Of a stretch of DNA of 64,000 bases, positions 46,968 through 61,703 are shown piece after piece. Origin of the DNA: Lumbricus terrestris (Eukaryota > Annelida > Clitellata > Crassiclitellata > Lumbricidae); NCBI GenBank assembly GCA_949752735.1, contig OX457053.1, positions 428,001-492,000 on the forward strand. The letters run 5' to 3'. The notes below the pieces were generated by a model that had not been told where the DNA came from, ran no database searches, and saw only the letters and a list, made by a program, of their open reading frames with translations. Both the position numbers and the translations under genes were made by a program. Numbering within the stretch: position 1 is the stretch's first letter; each line of letters opens with the position of its first letter.

Positions 46968-47308
46968 CAGCGGTTCCCAACCCGTGGCCCGCGCGCCAAA
47001 AGTGACCCGCCAGGCTTTAAAAAATGGTCCTCGTCTCTCAAATAATAAAAAAATATACGAGAAATTGACAATTTGGACAGAATAGAACACATAGTTATTG
47101 TTTATTACAGATTATTATTTTTATTTTGACATCTATAAATAACATAAAACATTCTATTTTTAATCAATTATAACAATTTTGTAGGTTTTTAGTTAATTAA
47201 ATTTAGCCTTGTGGTCCCCTAATGTCCTTCAACTAAGAAAAGGTGGCCCTCATGTCTTCCAACTTAGAAAAAGTGGCCCTAAAGTAAAAAAAAGGCGGGG
47301 GACCACTG
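46968..47308. mobile_element. 341-bp hAT element
   Basis: The left end CAGCGGTTCCCAACCCGTGG and the right end, reversed (CAGTGGTCCCCCGCC), lie between exact 8-bp copies of CTGTAGAG (46960-46967 and 47309-47316). The interior is AT-rich and non-coding. Confidence 0.88.
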
Positions 47309-47825
47309 CTGTAGAGTAATAACATAATACTATTTGTGACCCCTGGAGGTCGTTGGTCCGTGAGTCTAGCCTAGATATGATACATGTGTAGGTAGGTCTA
47401 CTCCACTGTATGGCTTCCAGTGGAATTGTGGACATTGTATACAGAAATGAGATCCGTTAAAGATGAAAATAACGCAAATGACGAGAGGAAAGAACCGAAT
47501 CCATTAACGATTAATGAGATTAATTATGTGAGTCGTAATAAGCTAATGATAACGATTGTAACTATATTTGGTATAATTTATTTCAAACTGACCAAACGCT
47601 TTCTTATTACAACGCATGGATGATCACCCAGTTAATACCACAACATTTATGTAAGATTTGCCAGACTAGAGCAACTATTGCTCTGTGAAGCAAGAGTATC
47701 GATCGATTTCTGATTGCATTTATTGACGATGTTATTGTGTTGTAAGTAATGTAGACCTGTAAGACATTACATTATGACCGTTGCACTTATAACGAGCTGC
47801 ACGTTTTCTTGTTACTGCACTCTAG

Positions 47826-48050
47826 CCGGACAACACACCAGCCACAGCGACAAACGGACAAGAAGAAAGAGGTGAAGGCAACGAACAACCCAGACCCTCG
47901 AAGGACATCGATGTCTGCACTGTCTCCCAGCCGCCGGAAATGTCTGCGGAAAGCAAAAGCAACGGAGAAGTTGACGAGATGAACGGATGTCACACGAATC
48001 CAGCTTTCGTCAGCGATGCTGTGGTGGACACCGTTATAACTCATATCTAA
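47826..48050 (+). CDS. fusl: Fuseless-family membrane protein copy 1, exon 3
   Basis: Encodes the last 74 residues (360-433) and the TAA stop. The acceptor is CTTGTTACTGCACTCTAG at 47808-47825 and the frame joins exon 2 in phase 0. The sequence is hydrophilic and acidic (TNGQEERGEGNEQPRPSKD, then ESKSNGEVDEMNG) and ends NPAFVSDAVVDTVITHI, a typical cytoplasmic tail. It was placed by frame, splice site and the terminal stop rather than by similarity, because the equivalent exon of copy 2 is not in the window. Confidence 0.72.
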   Translation, partial: PDNTPATATNGQEERGEGNEQPRPSKDIDVCTVSQPPEMSAESKSNGEVDEMNGCHTNPAFVSDAVVDTVITHI

Positions 48051-48152
48051 GAAGATTATTGAGCACCAGTCTCTCTTGCTGTTGTCTCGGCCAATCTGCA
48101 ATTTGTTCTATTTTTATGCGTTAATTTAACAACTAACTGTTGCATCCAACTT

Positions 48153-48330
48153 AGTATTGAATACTCGGTATTTGTTTATCTAGTATTGAATACTCGGTAT
48201 ATTTGTTTATCTAGTATTGATACTCGGTATTTGTTTATCTAGTATTGAATACTCGGTATTTGTTTATCTAGTATTGAATACTCGGTATTTGTTTATCTAG
48301 TATTGAATACTCGGTATTTGTTTATCTATC
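48153..48330. repeat. 29-bp minisatellite, six units
   Basis: TAGTATTGAATACTCGGTAT followed by TTGTTTATC, in tandem, with one unit missing a base pair. It lies in the 3' UTR region of Fuseless copy 1. Confidence 0.93.
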
Positions 48331-48625
48331 CGGTCTTATTTAGGTGACTTAACTACGGGTAAGAATGTAAATACTAATATTCGTATAGGAGTCTCGCATG
48401 ATGCGCATTCAGTATTTAGTTGATTATTTTGTTTACAAGTTGTTGCAAACTTAGAATAAGTTGAATTGAATCTCATTTTTAACAATCAAAACTGCTTACA
48501 ATCCTGGACGCATTTGACTAAATGCACATGTAGGACTAACTGAACTGCAGATAGAAAAAATGCAAAACGTTTTGTCGTTTAGAGATCTGTTCTTGGCCAT
48601 TAGTTTCGTCTAGCCTACAGTTGAG

Positions 48626-48631
48626 AATAAA
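48626..48631 (+). promoter_or_regulatory. Candidate polyadenylation signal
   Basis: AATAAA about 575 bases after the Fuseless copy 1 stop and before the first downstream MITE. Confidence 0.4.
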
Positions 48632-48792
48632 CTCATTTCGATTAAACATTAATATAGGATTATATGAGATTAGTTCTTAATACGAGGTACTATATTATTG
48701 GATGTAGCCTACTTTCTGTTTAAACCGATCATAGTTATTGGACTTGCAAATTAATTTGCGGATTTGTTTTGCTTTTGACACGGTGTTTAATC

Positions 48793-49457
48793 CAGGGCTT
48801 TTAACGTGCAGTTCGACACAAAATGTGCAGTTGTAAACATGGGCGGAGTTTGGTTTCCATTCTTAGGGGGGGGGATGGTAAAAAGAACTCGGGCTTTGCT
48901 GGGGTGAAGACTTGGTCCAGAACGACGGGCGGCGCCGGCAATATTTTCTCGGCCCAAAAAGTTTATGACCTTTTTTGTCATCCAATTGAAGTTTCGTGAA
49001 AAAAGCCATTTTCCCGGAAAAATTATGAGTCTGGACCTTTTTGGTGGGTGGGAGGCAGAGACCGTCAAAAATACCACTTTCACTGTAAAAAAGCTTAATC
49101 TGAGCTCTCCTGGCTAGCCCCCAATCCCTGATAAACTCCGCCCATGGTTGTATTTGTGTAGTTGTAAAAGCAGCTATGTGCAGTGGAAATCATTAGAAAA
49201 GGCAATTGCAGACCGGTTTACTACGGAAGAAAAATGACATGTGCATTGGTGCATTAGTGCAGTGAAAAATAATCAGGAAGGTGAAAGAACAGAATTTTAA
49301 AAGTTGATGACTAAAAAGGTCATCAGTTTTTTTCAGTCGCCGACTTGCGACATTTCTTCCGGAAATTTTCAGAAACGACGAGAAATTGTCGCAAAACAAA
49401 ACCGCACAAAAAACTTCCTGGTTGTGCAGTTCTACAAATTTCTTATAAAAAGCCCTG
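48793..49457 (-). mobile_element. hAT MITE family copy A, with nested element
   Basis: Exact 8-bp target duplication GTTTAATC (48785-48792 and 49458-49465). Ends are CAGGGCTTTTAACGTGCAGT and (reversed) CAGGGCTTTTTATAAG. Its interior matches copies B (50358) and C (54582) in reverse. Without the nested 309-bp insert it would be about 350 bp, like the other copies. Confidence 0.9.
48838..49146. mobile_element. Nested 309-bp inverted-repeat element
   Basis: Exact 13-14 base inverted ends CATGGGCGGAGTTT. The flanks GTTGTAAA and GTTGTATT agree at 6 of 8 bases, suggesting an 8-bp duplication with changes. It lies inside MITE copy A. Confidence 0.75.
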
Positions 49458-49919
49458 GTTTAATCCTAACTGGTAGGCCTACCTCCTGTCTGGTTCTTAT
49501 TTAGCAGTTGATTCCTAATGGGCTTGTTGAAAATTTGCTCCGTTGGGTTAATGAGATAATGCTAAATCCAATCATCTCATTGAATCTAAGATTTTGCAAA
49601 GCGCTTCTCATGCAGACTGAATAGCTGCGTCATGCATAGCACTGTGGGACTGCTCACTTTTTAATGAAACAGTTATAAATGGTGAGTTGCTCTAGATTTT
49701 ATAATGTTTTGCTCTTCTGTGGGTATGTATCAGAAATCTCGATATAATGTCATCGTGTAGCATTCTAACAATAATATTATTATTGTCATCGTTTCTCAGT
49801 GAAAACCGTTTGGTTCATAGTTAATCCCTAGGTGGCGTGACTTGCACGTCCACTAGCAAAATGGATGACCGTATTGACTTCTTCTAATGCGTATAATTGT
49901 TTGTTTGTTTGTATGTGCA

Positions 49920-50165
49920 CTTGTTATAGCGCCCCTTCAAGCTCACTACTCAGAAGCGCTCCCGATTACAGCGCGGACAGCCGGACACTGCATCGGATTT
50001 CACGCCGAAGCGCTGAGTAATTGCGGGCGAAGGACTTGGCCAAGGTCCCTAAGCGACGACTTGAGGTGGTTTCTAACCTGGCACCTGCAACCCTCCTGTC
50101 CTTCCAGCTGCAAGGCAACGAACGTACCCACTACACGGTACACCACCGCGGACCACGCGACATTT
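49920..50165 (-). mobile_element. tRNA-derived SINE, reverse copy
   Basis: On the - strand it follows the order of the SINE at 695-925: GTGTAGTGGGTACGTTCGTT, GCCTTGCAGCTGGAAGG, AACCACCTCAAG, CTCAGCGCTTCGGCGTGAAA, GATGCAGTGTCCG, then the tail CGGGAGCGCTTCTGAGTAG and GGGGCGCTATAAC. A short insertion disrupts the B-box region. Confidence 0.85.
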
Positions 50166-50357
50166 CAGCCTCTCACATGGTAGATTTATAAATGGAAGGA
50201 GTAAATTCTTTTCATCCACTGTTTCTGTGTAAAGAGATTTGCCAGAGGGCGATTTCCGATAGGTGGCAATTGCGGGAAGACCTACAATATTCAATTACAA
50301 AACCATCGCATAGGCTACTATAAGGATAGATTTCCGCTTTTCCTTTCATACACCATG

Positions 50358-50712
50358 CAGGGCTTTTAAAAGAAATGTCTAGAACTGCACAACCATCAAT
50401 TTTAATCTAGTGTGGCTTTGGCGGACAAAATTTCTGACAACCATTTTCTTTAGTCGTCTGTCAGAAATTTTCCCAGAAGTCACCAGTGTTAGAATCTGAC
50501 GACTAATGACCTTTTTAGTCATCCACTTTAAATTTGGCCTTCCTAGATATTTTTCACTGCACAAGCCCTTCGTTCCAATTCGCTCTTTCGTAATGAATCG
50601 GCTGCAGTTACCTTTTTCTAATGATCATCACAGCGCAACAATGCTTCTACAACTGCACAGATTCATTTACATCTGCACATCTTGTGTAGAACTGCACGTT
50701 AAAAAAGTCCTG
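50358..50712 (+). mobile_element. hAT MITE family copy B
   Basis: 355 bp, exact 8-bp duplication ACACCATG (50350-50357 and 50713-50720). Ends are CAGGGCTTTTAAAAG and (reversed) CAGGACTTTTTTAACGTGCA. Confidence 0.93.
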
Positions 50713-50924
50713 ACACCATGCACTCAACAGTTTCCCATGCTTGCTCTGTCCATAGCAACGTGACCTGGAAACTGGTTACATTAACGATTTCACTCTGCGC
50801 CGTCGATGAAAATCCGTTCACTGCAGGGTTCTTCCAGTTATGCGTAAATTGCTCGCAAATCGAGAATCGTTTCTTCTTGGTGACTATAAAATTGTTAATT
50901 AAATTTTTACTGATTTCGTGATGC

Positions 50925-51389
50925 ACATTCTAGTTCTACATCATCGGTCACTGATCTTTTTTTTATTGTAGGCCTGCCCTCTATTGTAGACTCTATTTCT
51001 GTTACCAGATACAGTTTAGGCCAACATGTTTGGAGTCTGATAAAGAACCATGGAACCAACAATGTACAGTGTAGAACAGTTACTGTAGATGATGAGAAGA
51101 CAAGGCAATGCCAGTTCTTTGTCAATTAAAAGGAGTTTCAAGCAAATGCATGAGACTGACAAACTCCATGTAGCCTATGGCGTATGAAGAAAGACTTCAA
51201 AAACTGGCAGGCTATCGTATTACCTGAAAGAAGAAACATTATTTATTATTATTTATTGAGACCTAAACATTTCTAAATGGAATTTAAAAATATTTGAACC
51301 GCTTTCTTCCAGAGGTCAACAAATCCCTGGAAATCGGAAGATGTACGATTTAAAAAAGATCATTGACCGATGATGTAGAACTAGAATGT
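50925..51389. mobile_element. 465-bp inverted-repeat element
   Basis: About 38-base near-perfect inverted ends beginning ACATTCTAGTTCTACATCAT and continuing CGGTCA, with one mismatch before GATCTTTTTT. No target duplication could be defined and no coding region is seen. Confidence 0.75.
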
Positions 51390-51904
51390 AAGGACAACAA
51401 CAGTAAGCCTATCATTGCCATAATTATTAATTTAGTTGTCTGCAAAATCATCCTTATGAGCACTAGGCCTACGTTGGAGACGAGAATAGCCTATATAGGA
51501 ACAACATAATTTAAATATCTGACAGCCTGAGGGATCTTTACTACCTCGGTCGGTAAAAAACAGTGAACATAAAAGTTTCATCAATCGAAACCAATCATTG
51601 AATTGATTATTCGACTCAGAATTCTTACTTCCGTTCCTTCAAACTTTAAAGCCTCGCGACCAATTTTTCTTTTTTTCGTTTGTATAATTATCAGCTTACA
51701 CAAGGAAGGCCAATCTAATCTCTTTATCTTTAGTGATAATTTTGCATCGATATTCAGCGATTTTATCTCTTCCGATCAAACCAATGATAAGAGATATTAA
51801 TATGTTCATCAGGTCTTTTATTTAGCGCCTTCGATCCCATCGTAGTATGTTCAGAAACAATTTTATCTCATGACCGAAATGCCGAGAAGGAACGATTCTT
51901 TCCC
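51390..51904. other. Intergenic, nothing assigned
   Basis: AT-rich, no supported gene. Confidence 0.5.
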
Positions 51905-52028
51905 GGCGCCCTTCTCCACAGCGGATTGCATACAGGGTCTGTGCGTTGGTTAGGCGGTTCATTGAAGGACTAGCTCCACCGTATCTTCGAGAACTCTGTT
52001 GTTCCACCTTGGGAGTTCAGCGTCGATC
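51905..52028 (+). pseudogene. LINE (CR1/L2-like) relic, 5' part
   Basis: Translates as PQRIAYRVCALVRRFIEGLA followed by PPYLRELCCSTLGVQRRS, the region after the reverse transcriptase in CR1/L2-type ORF2. It is cut by the hAT element at 52029 and continues at 53478. Confidence 0.8.
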
Positions 52029-53469
52029 CAGAGCCGTTTTAAGGCACAGGCCCGCGAGGCCCGGGCCTAGGGCCCCGCGCAACAGGGGGGCCCCGCGGCG
52101 ACCCAAAATGCTACATTGCATAACAAATTAGCAACATGTTATACGAACTTTAACGTGTGCTAAGCTTAAATTTATTTTACACAGTACACTTGTAATACAA
52201 AGATTGATGTGCTCTAGCTGTGTATAGGCCTAGGTTCTTCTATCAATATTAATAAACGTAACAAAATGACACACATGCCCATAGAAGGCATGAATAGAGT
52301 ACCGGCACTCTATATCTGAGACTGAGAGTTTGAGACGGGAATCGGGTTACGTTCAGTGTTTAATCTAAGCATCTCCCAGTGTGGAAGGAACTTCACCCAG
52401 AAATGACTACCCAAAACATTTGACCAAATTATAAGTTTGAATTGCTGCTTACATTATTGTATAATACACGAACTCTAGTAATATACCGTGATATTATTTA
52501 CTATTGTATGATATTATGACGATAAAATCTATTAATGTAATAATATGATACAATCATCTTACAATGAGTATAATTTACTGTTAATATTTGTACAAGTACT
52601 ATTTTTGTAAAACCAATTTTCGACTTTTTAGTGCTACCTTTCAAATTTAAAACTGTCGAAATTTAAAAAGGTTTTGTTACTTGAACACTTAGTAAAACAG
52701 CATCATTAGGCCTACTACATGACTTCCAGATTTTGGCGGTTCTTCCTTGGTTTGTGTAACATTTGTGGCAATTCCGAGAACTGTAGGCCTATCCTCCATG
52801 GTCAACAATACAAACCTTTTTAGCAACGCGCGGGAATAAGTCAATTCCAATGCAAGAAAGTAGGTCTTATATAATTATAGCCTAGATCTGTCTGCAGTTA
52901 TTCGTTAGGCTACTAGGCCTATTATGCTGTTGGCCTAATGGTCCAGAAGCAGCAGAACTGAGTTGCTGAATTTGATACGTCAAGAAATTATGATTGTAAT
53001 AATAATTATATTAATTTTATTGAAACTTTCAACCACTCTTGTAATCAGCACTGAAATAATAATCTGTAATTTTGCTTAGATCCCAGCTTACAATGCTGCA
53101 TGTGGCCTATCATTACAATGTGGAAACTGAATAAGGAATTATTATAATTGCAAGAACAATCATAGAAGTCTTAGACTAGGCATGTCAGCACTGCGAATGT
53201 TGAGCAATTTTTAAAGATGGCAGCTTAAAATGCAATGTGAAAATTCAACAATTTCTGACTTCATGGAGGGACACATTCGGACATTCCTTTCCCATAGCCC
53301 TCCCGTCTCGGCGCTACACGTCTCGAGCAATCGACCGACAAAAATGTGTGTGTAAATACTTGTTCTCCGTCCCCAGAAATCTTGATTTGGCTAGAGTAGA
53401 TTAGACTCGTGGATATGTTTAGGATTAGGGTTTGTGCCTAGGGCCCCAAAACTCCTTAAAACGGCCCTG
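52029..53469. mobile_element. 1.44-kb non-autonomous hAT element
   Basis: Exact 8-bp duplication CGTCGATC (52021-52028 and 53470-53477). Ends are CAGAGCCGTTTTAAGG and (reversed) CAGGGCCGTTTTAAGG, followed on both sides by CCTAGGGCCCC. The long AT-rich interior has no transposase. Confidence 0.93.
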
Positions 53470-53477
53470 CGTCGATC

Positions 53478-53734
53478 CACCCTTCGATCGGCGAACCAAG
53501 CTGAGCTTCTGGTTCCTCGCTGACGGACTGCTATCCGACAGCATCGTTCATTCTCTGTTGCAGGTCCTACAACTTGGAATCGTCTCCCTGTTACACTGCG
53601 CTTAATTCCCAGGAGTCACTCCACTCTGTTCCTTAAGAACCTAAAAACTGTTTTATTTAGCCGTGACTGGGCCGGGAGCGCTTCTAAGTAGCCTACCTTG
53701 AAGAGGCGCTATGTAAATTTCTTAAATGAAAGTA

Positions 53735-53745
<11 letters not shown>
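53478..53745 (+). pseudogene. LINE (CR1/L2-like) relic, 3' part and tail
   Basis: Continues the frame from before the hAT insert: LRSANQAELLVPR, a stop, then RSFSVAGPTTWNRLPVTLR and LKTVLFSRDWAGSASK with the stop at 53689. The 3' tail CCTTGAAGAGGCGCTATGTA follows, then AAAGT and (AAT)n at 53738-53763. This is the clearest LINE tail in the window. Confidence 0.85.
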
Positions 53746-53763
<18 letters not shown>

Positions 53764-53766
<3 letters not shown>

Positions 53767-54573
53767 TAGTTATAGTCCGATGAAATTGAAGACAGCTGCT
53801 GTAGAGAGCGGGACTGATTGATGGAGGATTGGGGGGGGGCAGAGAAACGGGAAAGGGAGCAAGAAGCAGGTGGCGGACATGAAAGGCAAGAACAGAAGGG
53901 AAGAACTGAAGGGAAGAACGGAAGAGGGGAGAGATGTATGGACGGAATGAGTGGGTGAGCGAGGGGAGATGTTGCTTGCTCGTACTATCGACCCAAGCTG
54001 GAGTGTAAAGATTGATCAAATATGGCATAATAGCAAAGCACTTGAAGCGAAAGTTCTGCCATCAATTGACGGTGATTTGATTGACTTCAACATTGTCTCC
54101 GAGCAACAGGTGGCTGTATACGCGTGCATTCCAAGTGAGCGCACATGCCCACGCAAACGCACACGCACACACGCAATATGGAATGGATGGAGAAGAAGCA
54201 AAATAAATAGACATCGCAATATTATCATAAGTCAATCTTCGTTTCGATATCACTGCGTATATCCGAACTGCTCGGATAAAATATCATCATCCAGGAACGA
54301 CTCCGGCCGCAGCGATTCTGGTGAACGGACTGTCGGCATATGAAATCCTCTGTTGAGGGAGATCCTTGCAGAGAAGAAGGTTGTAAGTTTCCGGCAAAAG
54401 TTTGTAATCTATTCTTGGGAAAAGCTAGCCTTCTGCTCTCGTATAAATCCTGACCAAAATCCATCTCTGTTCTAAACTCCATTCATCTATAACATTGTCT
54501 TCATCTAACATTGTCTCCATCCAACATTGTCCTCCTACTGATGATTTTTTTTACTGAGTGTCCCTAGCTATAT
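53764..54573. other. Intergenic, nothing assigned
   Basis: Some GA-rich sequence (53870-53950). Frames on both strands near 53951-54343 have no family similarity. Confidence 0.5.
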
Positions 54574-54581
54574 CTTTGGAT

Positions 54582-54950
54582 CAGGGCCTTTTTTCTAATT
54601 TTTGTTGCGTAACCAGCAATTTTATTCAGTGTGCCCTTTGGCCCAAAACTTTCTGACGATTTTTTAGTCATTGACCAGAAATTTTTCAGAAAATGTTCCA
54701 AGTCTCCGGTTGTAAAATCTGATGACCATTTCAAGTCTTTCTCAACTTCAACTTACCCAAAAAACACAACGTAACCTATTTTTCACTGCACAGTCCCTTC
54801 GTGCCACTCCGGTTCTACATGTTAAAATACCCACAATCAGCCGACAGTGATAATTTTTCTGTTTTCCACTGCACTACATTGCTTTCCAAATGCAATATTC
54901 GCTTACAACTGCACATTATGTTGGGCACAACTGCATGTTAAAAAGTCCTG
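54582..54950 (+). mobile_element. hAT MITE family copy C
   Basis: 369 bp, flanks CTTTGGAT and CTTTGGAC (7 of 8). Ends are CAGGGCCTTTTTTC and (reversed) CAGGACTTTTTAACATGCAG. The interior shares TTTTTCACTGCACA and other blocks with copy B. Confidence 0.88.
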
Positions 54951-54958
54951 CTTTGGAC

Positions 54959-56162
54959 ATTTTACAATTCTCGTGCTTACTTTTACTCCTACGAATGAAT
55001 CTACGTCTTCATAGGAAGTTTCCAATGACTGCATAATAATAGAAAGCAAACACTCTGACTGACAATACTATTGTTAAAAGTGTTAATGCAGGCCAACATG
55101 TAAACGCCGTCCACGGGTCCGTAAGTATTCATTGGACCATTTCGAAGTCAACCTCGGCCAAAAAGGACCGCTATGAAGCCATAAACAAGAGACAAATTGC
55201 TCCAACATTTTGCTCTAATTATTCAGTTATGCACATCTGCATGTTATCGATTTAGTGTGACAAATGACAAATTTGTTCAATTTATTAAACAGAATGACTG
55301 ACGAACCGATCCAGTTAGAATTTTAATTCTTAATTGTCTAAGATTCAGTCGTTGGTTGAATTTTATTTTAGTCTGGTTAGAATCGAAGTTTCCCTTTTCA
55401 GATACATTCTTATTGTTTCAGTCCACAGTTAGTCTGTTATTCATGTAGGTCTACTGTAACACTGCAAATAAGGGAAGCCTCATTTTCCCTCATTTTCCAT
55501 AAGGGGTATATGTACGAAAGATTGTCATGAGAGTTGAATTCTGTTTTGAAGTGATTAGAAGGATGCGCTCCTCGAGCTCTTATCATATATAAAAATATGC
55601 GTAATTATATTTAGAATTTTATATATATATATTTATATATATATATATACAATTATACATGTCAAGGTTACTAAGGCTTTGATAGAGATCGCATTACCAG
55701 CATATAAATAATTATAAATAATTCGCTGCCATATTATTATATGATCCTAGCAGACATGACTAATGACCGCAGTGATCTGCAACCAGACAGTGCAACAACT
55801 GCCCTCCCCTTCCCCTCCCTCCACAAGACTGTTAATTTCAACCGGATCTATAGACTACACACAGAAAAGTTACACAGACCTCTGTTTAGCATCATCATCA
55901 TCTGGGTCACAAAACGCATAATCTATGAGTAAGCTTAGAGAATTATTATTTAATGTAGAAGTTGTGTGTTCTGCTTATGACAACATGAATGTGGCAACAG
56001 ACGCTAATTGGTTCAGTTAGAATGTTTAGTTTTTTGAATACTTTAGGATGGACTGTGAAAAGCCATCGTCTAAATTCTAAGTTCTGTTATTAAGTTACAT
56101 GTAAGTCATACTCTACATCTAAATACTATAGGACTACAGCTTCTGCTTTGCGAGCATTGTAG
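54959..56162. other. Intergenic, nothing assigned
   Basis: AT-rich, with a TATATATA stretch at about 55620-55650. Confidence 0.5.
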
Positions 56163-56285
56163 GCTATAATAGAAGTGCTTCGGTGTGATAAAAGAGGGTT
56201 TCCGGTGTGATAAAAGAGTGCTTCGGTGTGATAAAAGAGTGCTTCGGTGTGATAAAAGAGGGTTTCCGGTGTGAGAAAGACTGCC
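56163..56285. repeat. 22-23 bp minisatellite, five units
   Basis: Units of the type GTGTGATAAAAGAGTGCTTCG / GTGTGATAAAAGAGGGTTTCC. Confidence 0.9.
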
Positions 56286-56782
56286 ATGCTTCGGTTTGAG
56301 GAAATGATGTGGCGTCTGTTATAGTGAAGACATGAATAAACATGAAATTACACAACAACCTTCGGCCAATAGAACGGTCCTTCAGAGTAGTTGCTATAAG
56401 GTAGGACTACTCTATGCATATTTACTAGTAGGCATAATATCTGCGTGTAATATGTCTCTCTGTATGTCTGCGTGTCTCTATTGTGTCCGTCTGGTGTGAC
56501 TGTCTTATCGTAGGCTAAGATTCATTATAACGTCATAACAGTACAATATTGACTTTATTGACTGTAACGCACCACAAGAGCTTTATGCCAGTCTAAAATT
56601 ATACACATCATATAAGCTTAGGCCTACAACAGCCATTCTCGACCTATACCATTTCATGCTCGCGGTGTATGTTAAACAAGCACTTAGCTACAAACGGTAG
56701 AGGGAGACAGAGCGGCAGACAGAGAGAGCCCGACGGACAGAAAGACATATAAAGACAGAGATAGATAGATAGATAGATAGAT

Positions 56783-56980
<198 letters not shown>

Positions 56981-57177
56981 GACGGTGCGAATTGAAGTAG
57001 AGCACGTTGAAGGCCCCGCCCCTTCCTCCTCTTCATCATATGACGTGTAAGATGCTCGGCCTACGTCGCCGTCTCTGTCTATAATATTCAGTCGTTGCAG
57101 AAGAAAACTCCTCCTCGTTTGTTTACTGGACCAGAACATCTGCCAACATCGCTTCTTAAATAAGCGGAGAAATTGCA

Positions 57178-60502
<3,325 letters not shown>

Positions 60503-61009
60503 ATGATCAAGTCGTGTGATAGTCTCCATGCGCTTGACTCCTGTCTGTGTCTGGTCGTCTTCTTTCCTTCGATGCTCTTCTACTGGCGAGGGATCTGGGA
60601 TCTGTTCGGTGTCTACATCTTCCCCAATGACGCTCCCAAGTGTCACTGGGTGACGACTGGCCTCGGTGCATGCTCAATCGTCGGCTATTATGCTCTGCCT
60701 CTGCTCAGTCGTCTATTGGGTGGGGATGCCGGTGGACCACCGTCTAGGCGCCCAGTCTACATCATAGTCACACGACTTTACATGTATGCGTTCGCAGTAC
60801 TGGCGATGGCTTACTGGAGAGGTGTCTGGAGTCTGGCCGATTACTACCTGCTGCAGTTCGGATGGAAATCCGGTCTCATAGGACTCATCGTCTGTCATAC
60901 CATCCTCCTCGTCCTTCGATCCAGCCGTACCCTCATATTTCCACCATTCGCAGTTGCACTTGACACAACCAAGGACCTCCTAGTCCCTTCCACGAATCTT
61001 CAAACGCAG
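60503..61009 (+). CDS. fusl: Fuseless-family membrane protein copy 2, exon 1
   Basis: Encodes 169 residues beginning MIKSCDSLHAL and then the same four membrane segments as copy 1 exon 1. From the Asp codon at 60536 onward it is about 95% identical to copy 1 at DNA level for about 380 bases, falling off in the last 80. Upstream of 60536 the copies share nothing, so the first 11 residues are uncertain: they may be coding as drawn, or the exon may begin at an acceptor in 60449-60530 with the true start further upstream. The donor is CGCAG|GTCAGG at 61009, identical in position and phase (0) to copy 1. Confidence 0.78.
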
Positions 61010-61703
61010 GTCAGGTGAGACTTTGCGATTGGCTGATCAACAAATTCCATGATCAGTGTAATCTTATAAGCTGGAGTCGGGCAGTTCGGTTTCTGCGTGA
61101 AAACCTTATTCATACCAGTCATTATAAACTGCTTAGTTTTCTTTAGTTTTATTTCTGATCGGCCGATGATTGCATTAGTTTGTGTCTCGTTCGATCCATT
61201 TGATATTATTTGTCAATGATTTAAGTCTATTTTACGATTAATTAAAGAAAAGGTTTGTGTTCTGATGCATTAGAACTCGTGTCGTTTCTACATTATGCAC
61301 TCACTGCTTTTCTATTTAAAAACTTTATTAATCCTTATTTATTTATTTATTTATTCATTCATTCATTCATTCGATGGTGCCTCTTTAAAATAACTACTCA
61401 GAAACGTTCTCGACTTTAGCACAAAAAGTAGTTTTGTGTTGAACAAAAACAGCTTCAGTAGAAGTGCCACGAAGCAGGCGAAGCTGTTGGGGGGGGGGTT
61501 AAGGCACTCCAGACCACTGGGCCATAACGAAAAAAATCAATTCTGTACTAAGCACAGACGAAACTTTTCGATTCCAACTTTCTGTAGGATTTGTGCAAAT
61601 TTTAGGCGATTGTTTCATGGAAAAGGTGACGCGAAGAAGAAGAAGAAGAAAGTCGTATAAAGAAATAAATGTGATTCCTCATGTTTTGATGTCGTTACTT
61701 CAG
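61010..61703 (+). other. Intron 1 of Fuseless copy 2
   Basis: 694 bases, acceptor GTCGTTACTTCAG as in copy 1. It contains a reverse LINE/SINE tail at 61345-61425. Confidence 0.8.
61345..61425 (-). mobile_element. LINE/SINE 3' tail fragment
   Basis: (ATTC)n and (ATTT)n followed by GGTGCCTCTTTAAA and CTACTCAGAAACG, matching in reverse the tail GAGCGCCTCTGAGTAG plus AGAGGCGC, with an AATG/AAAT simple-repeat end. Confidence 0.6.

Larger units (their letters stand above)
44835..47825 (+). other. Intron 2 of Fuseless copy 1
   Basis: 2991 bases, phase 0. It contains a LINE tail (45405-45475) and two hAT-type elements (45524-46192 and 46968-47308). Confidence 0.75.
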
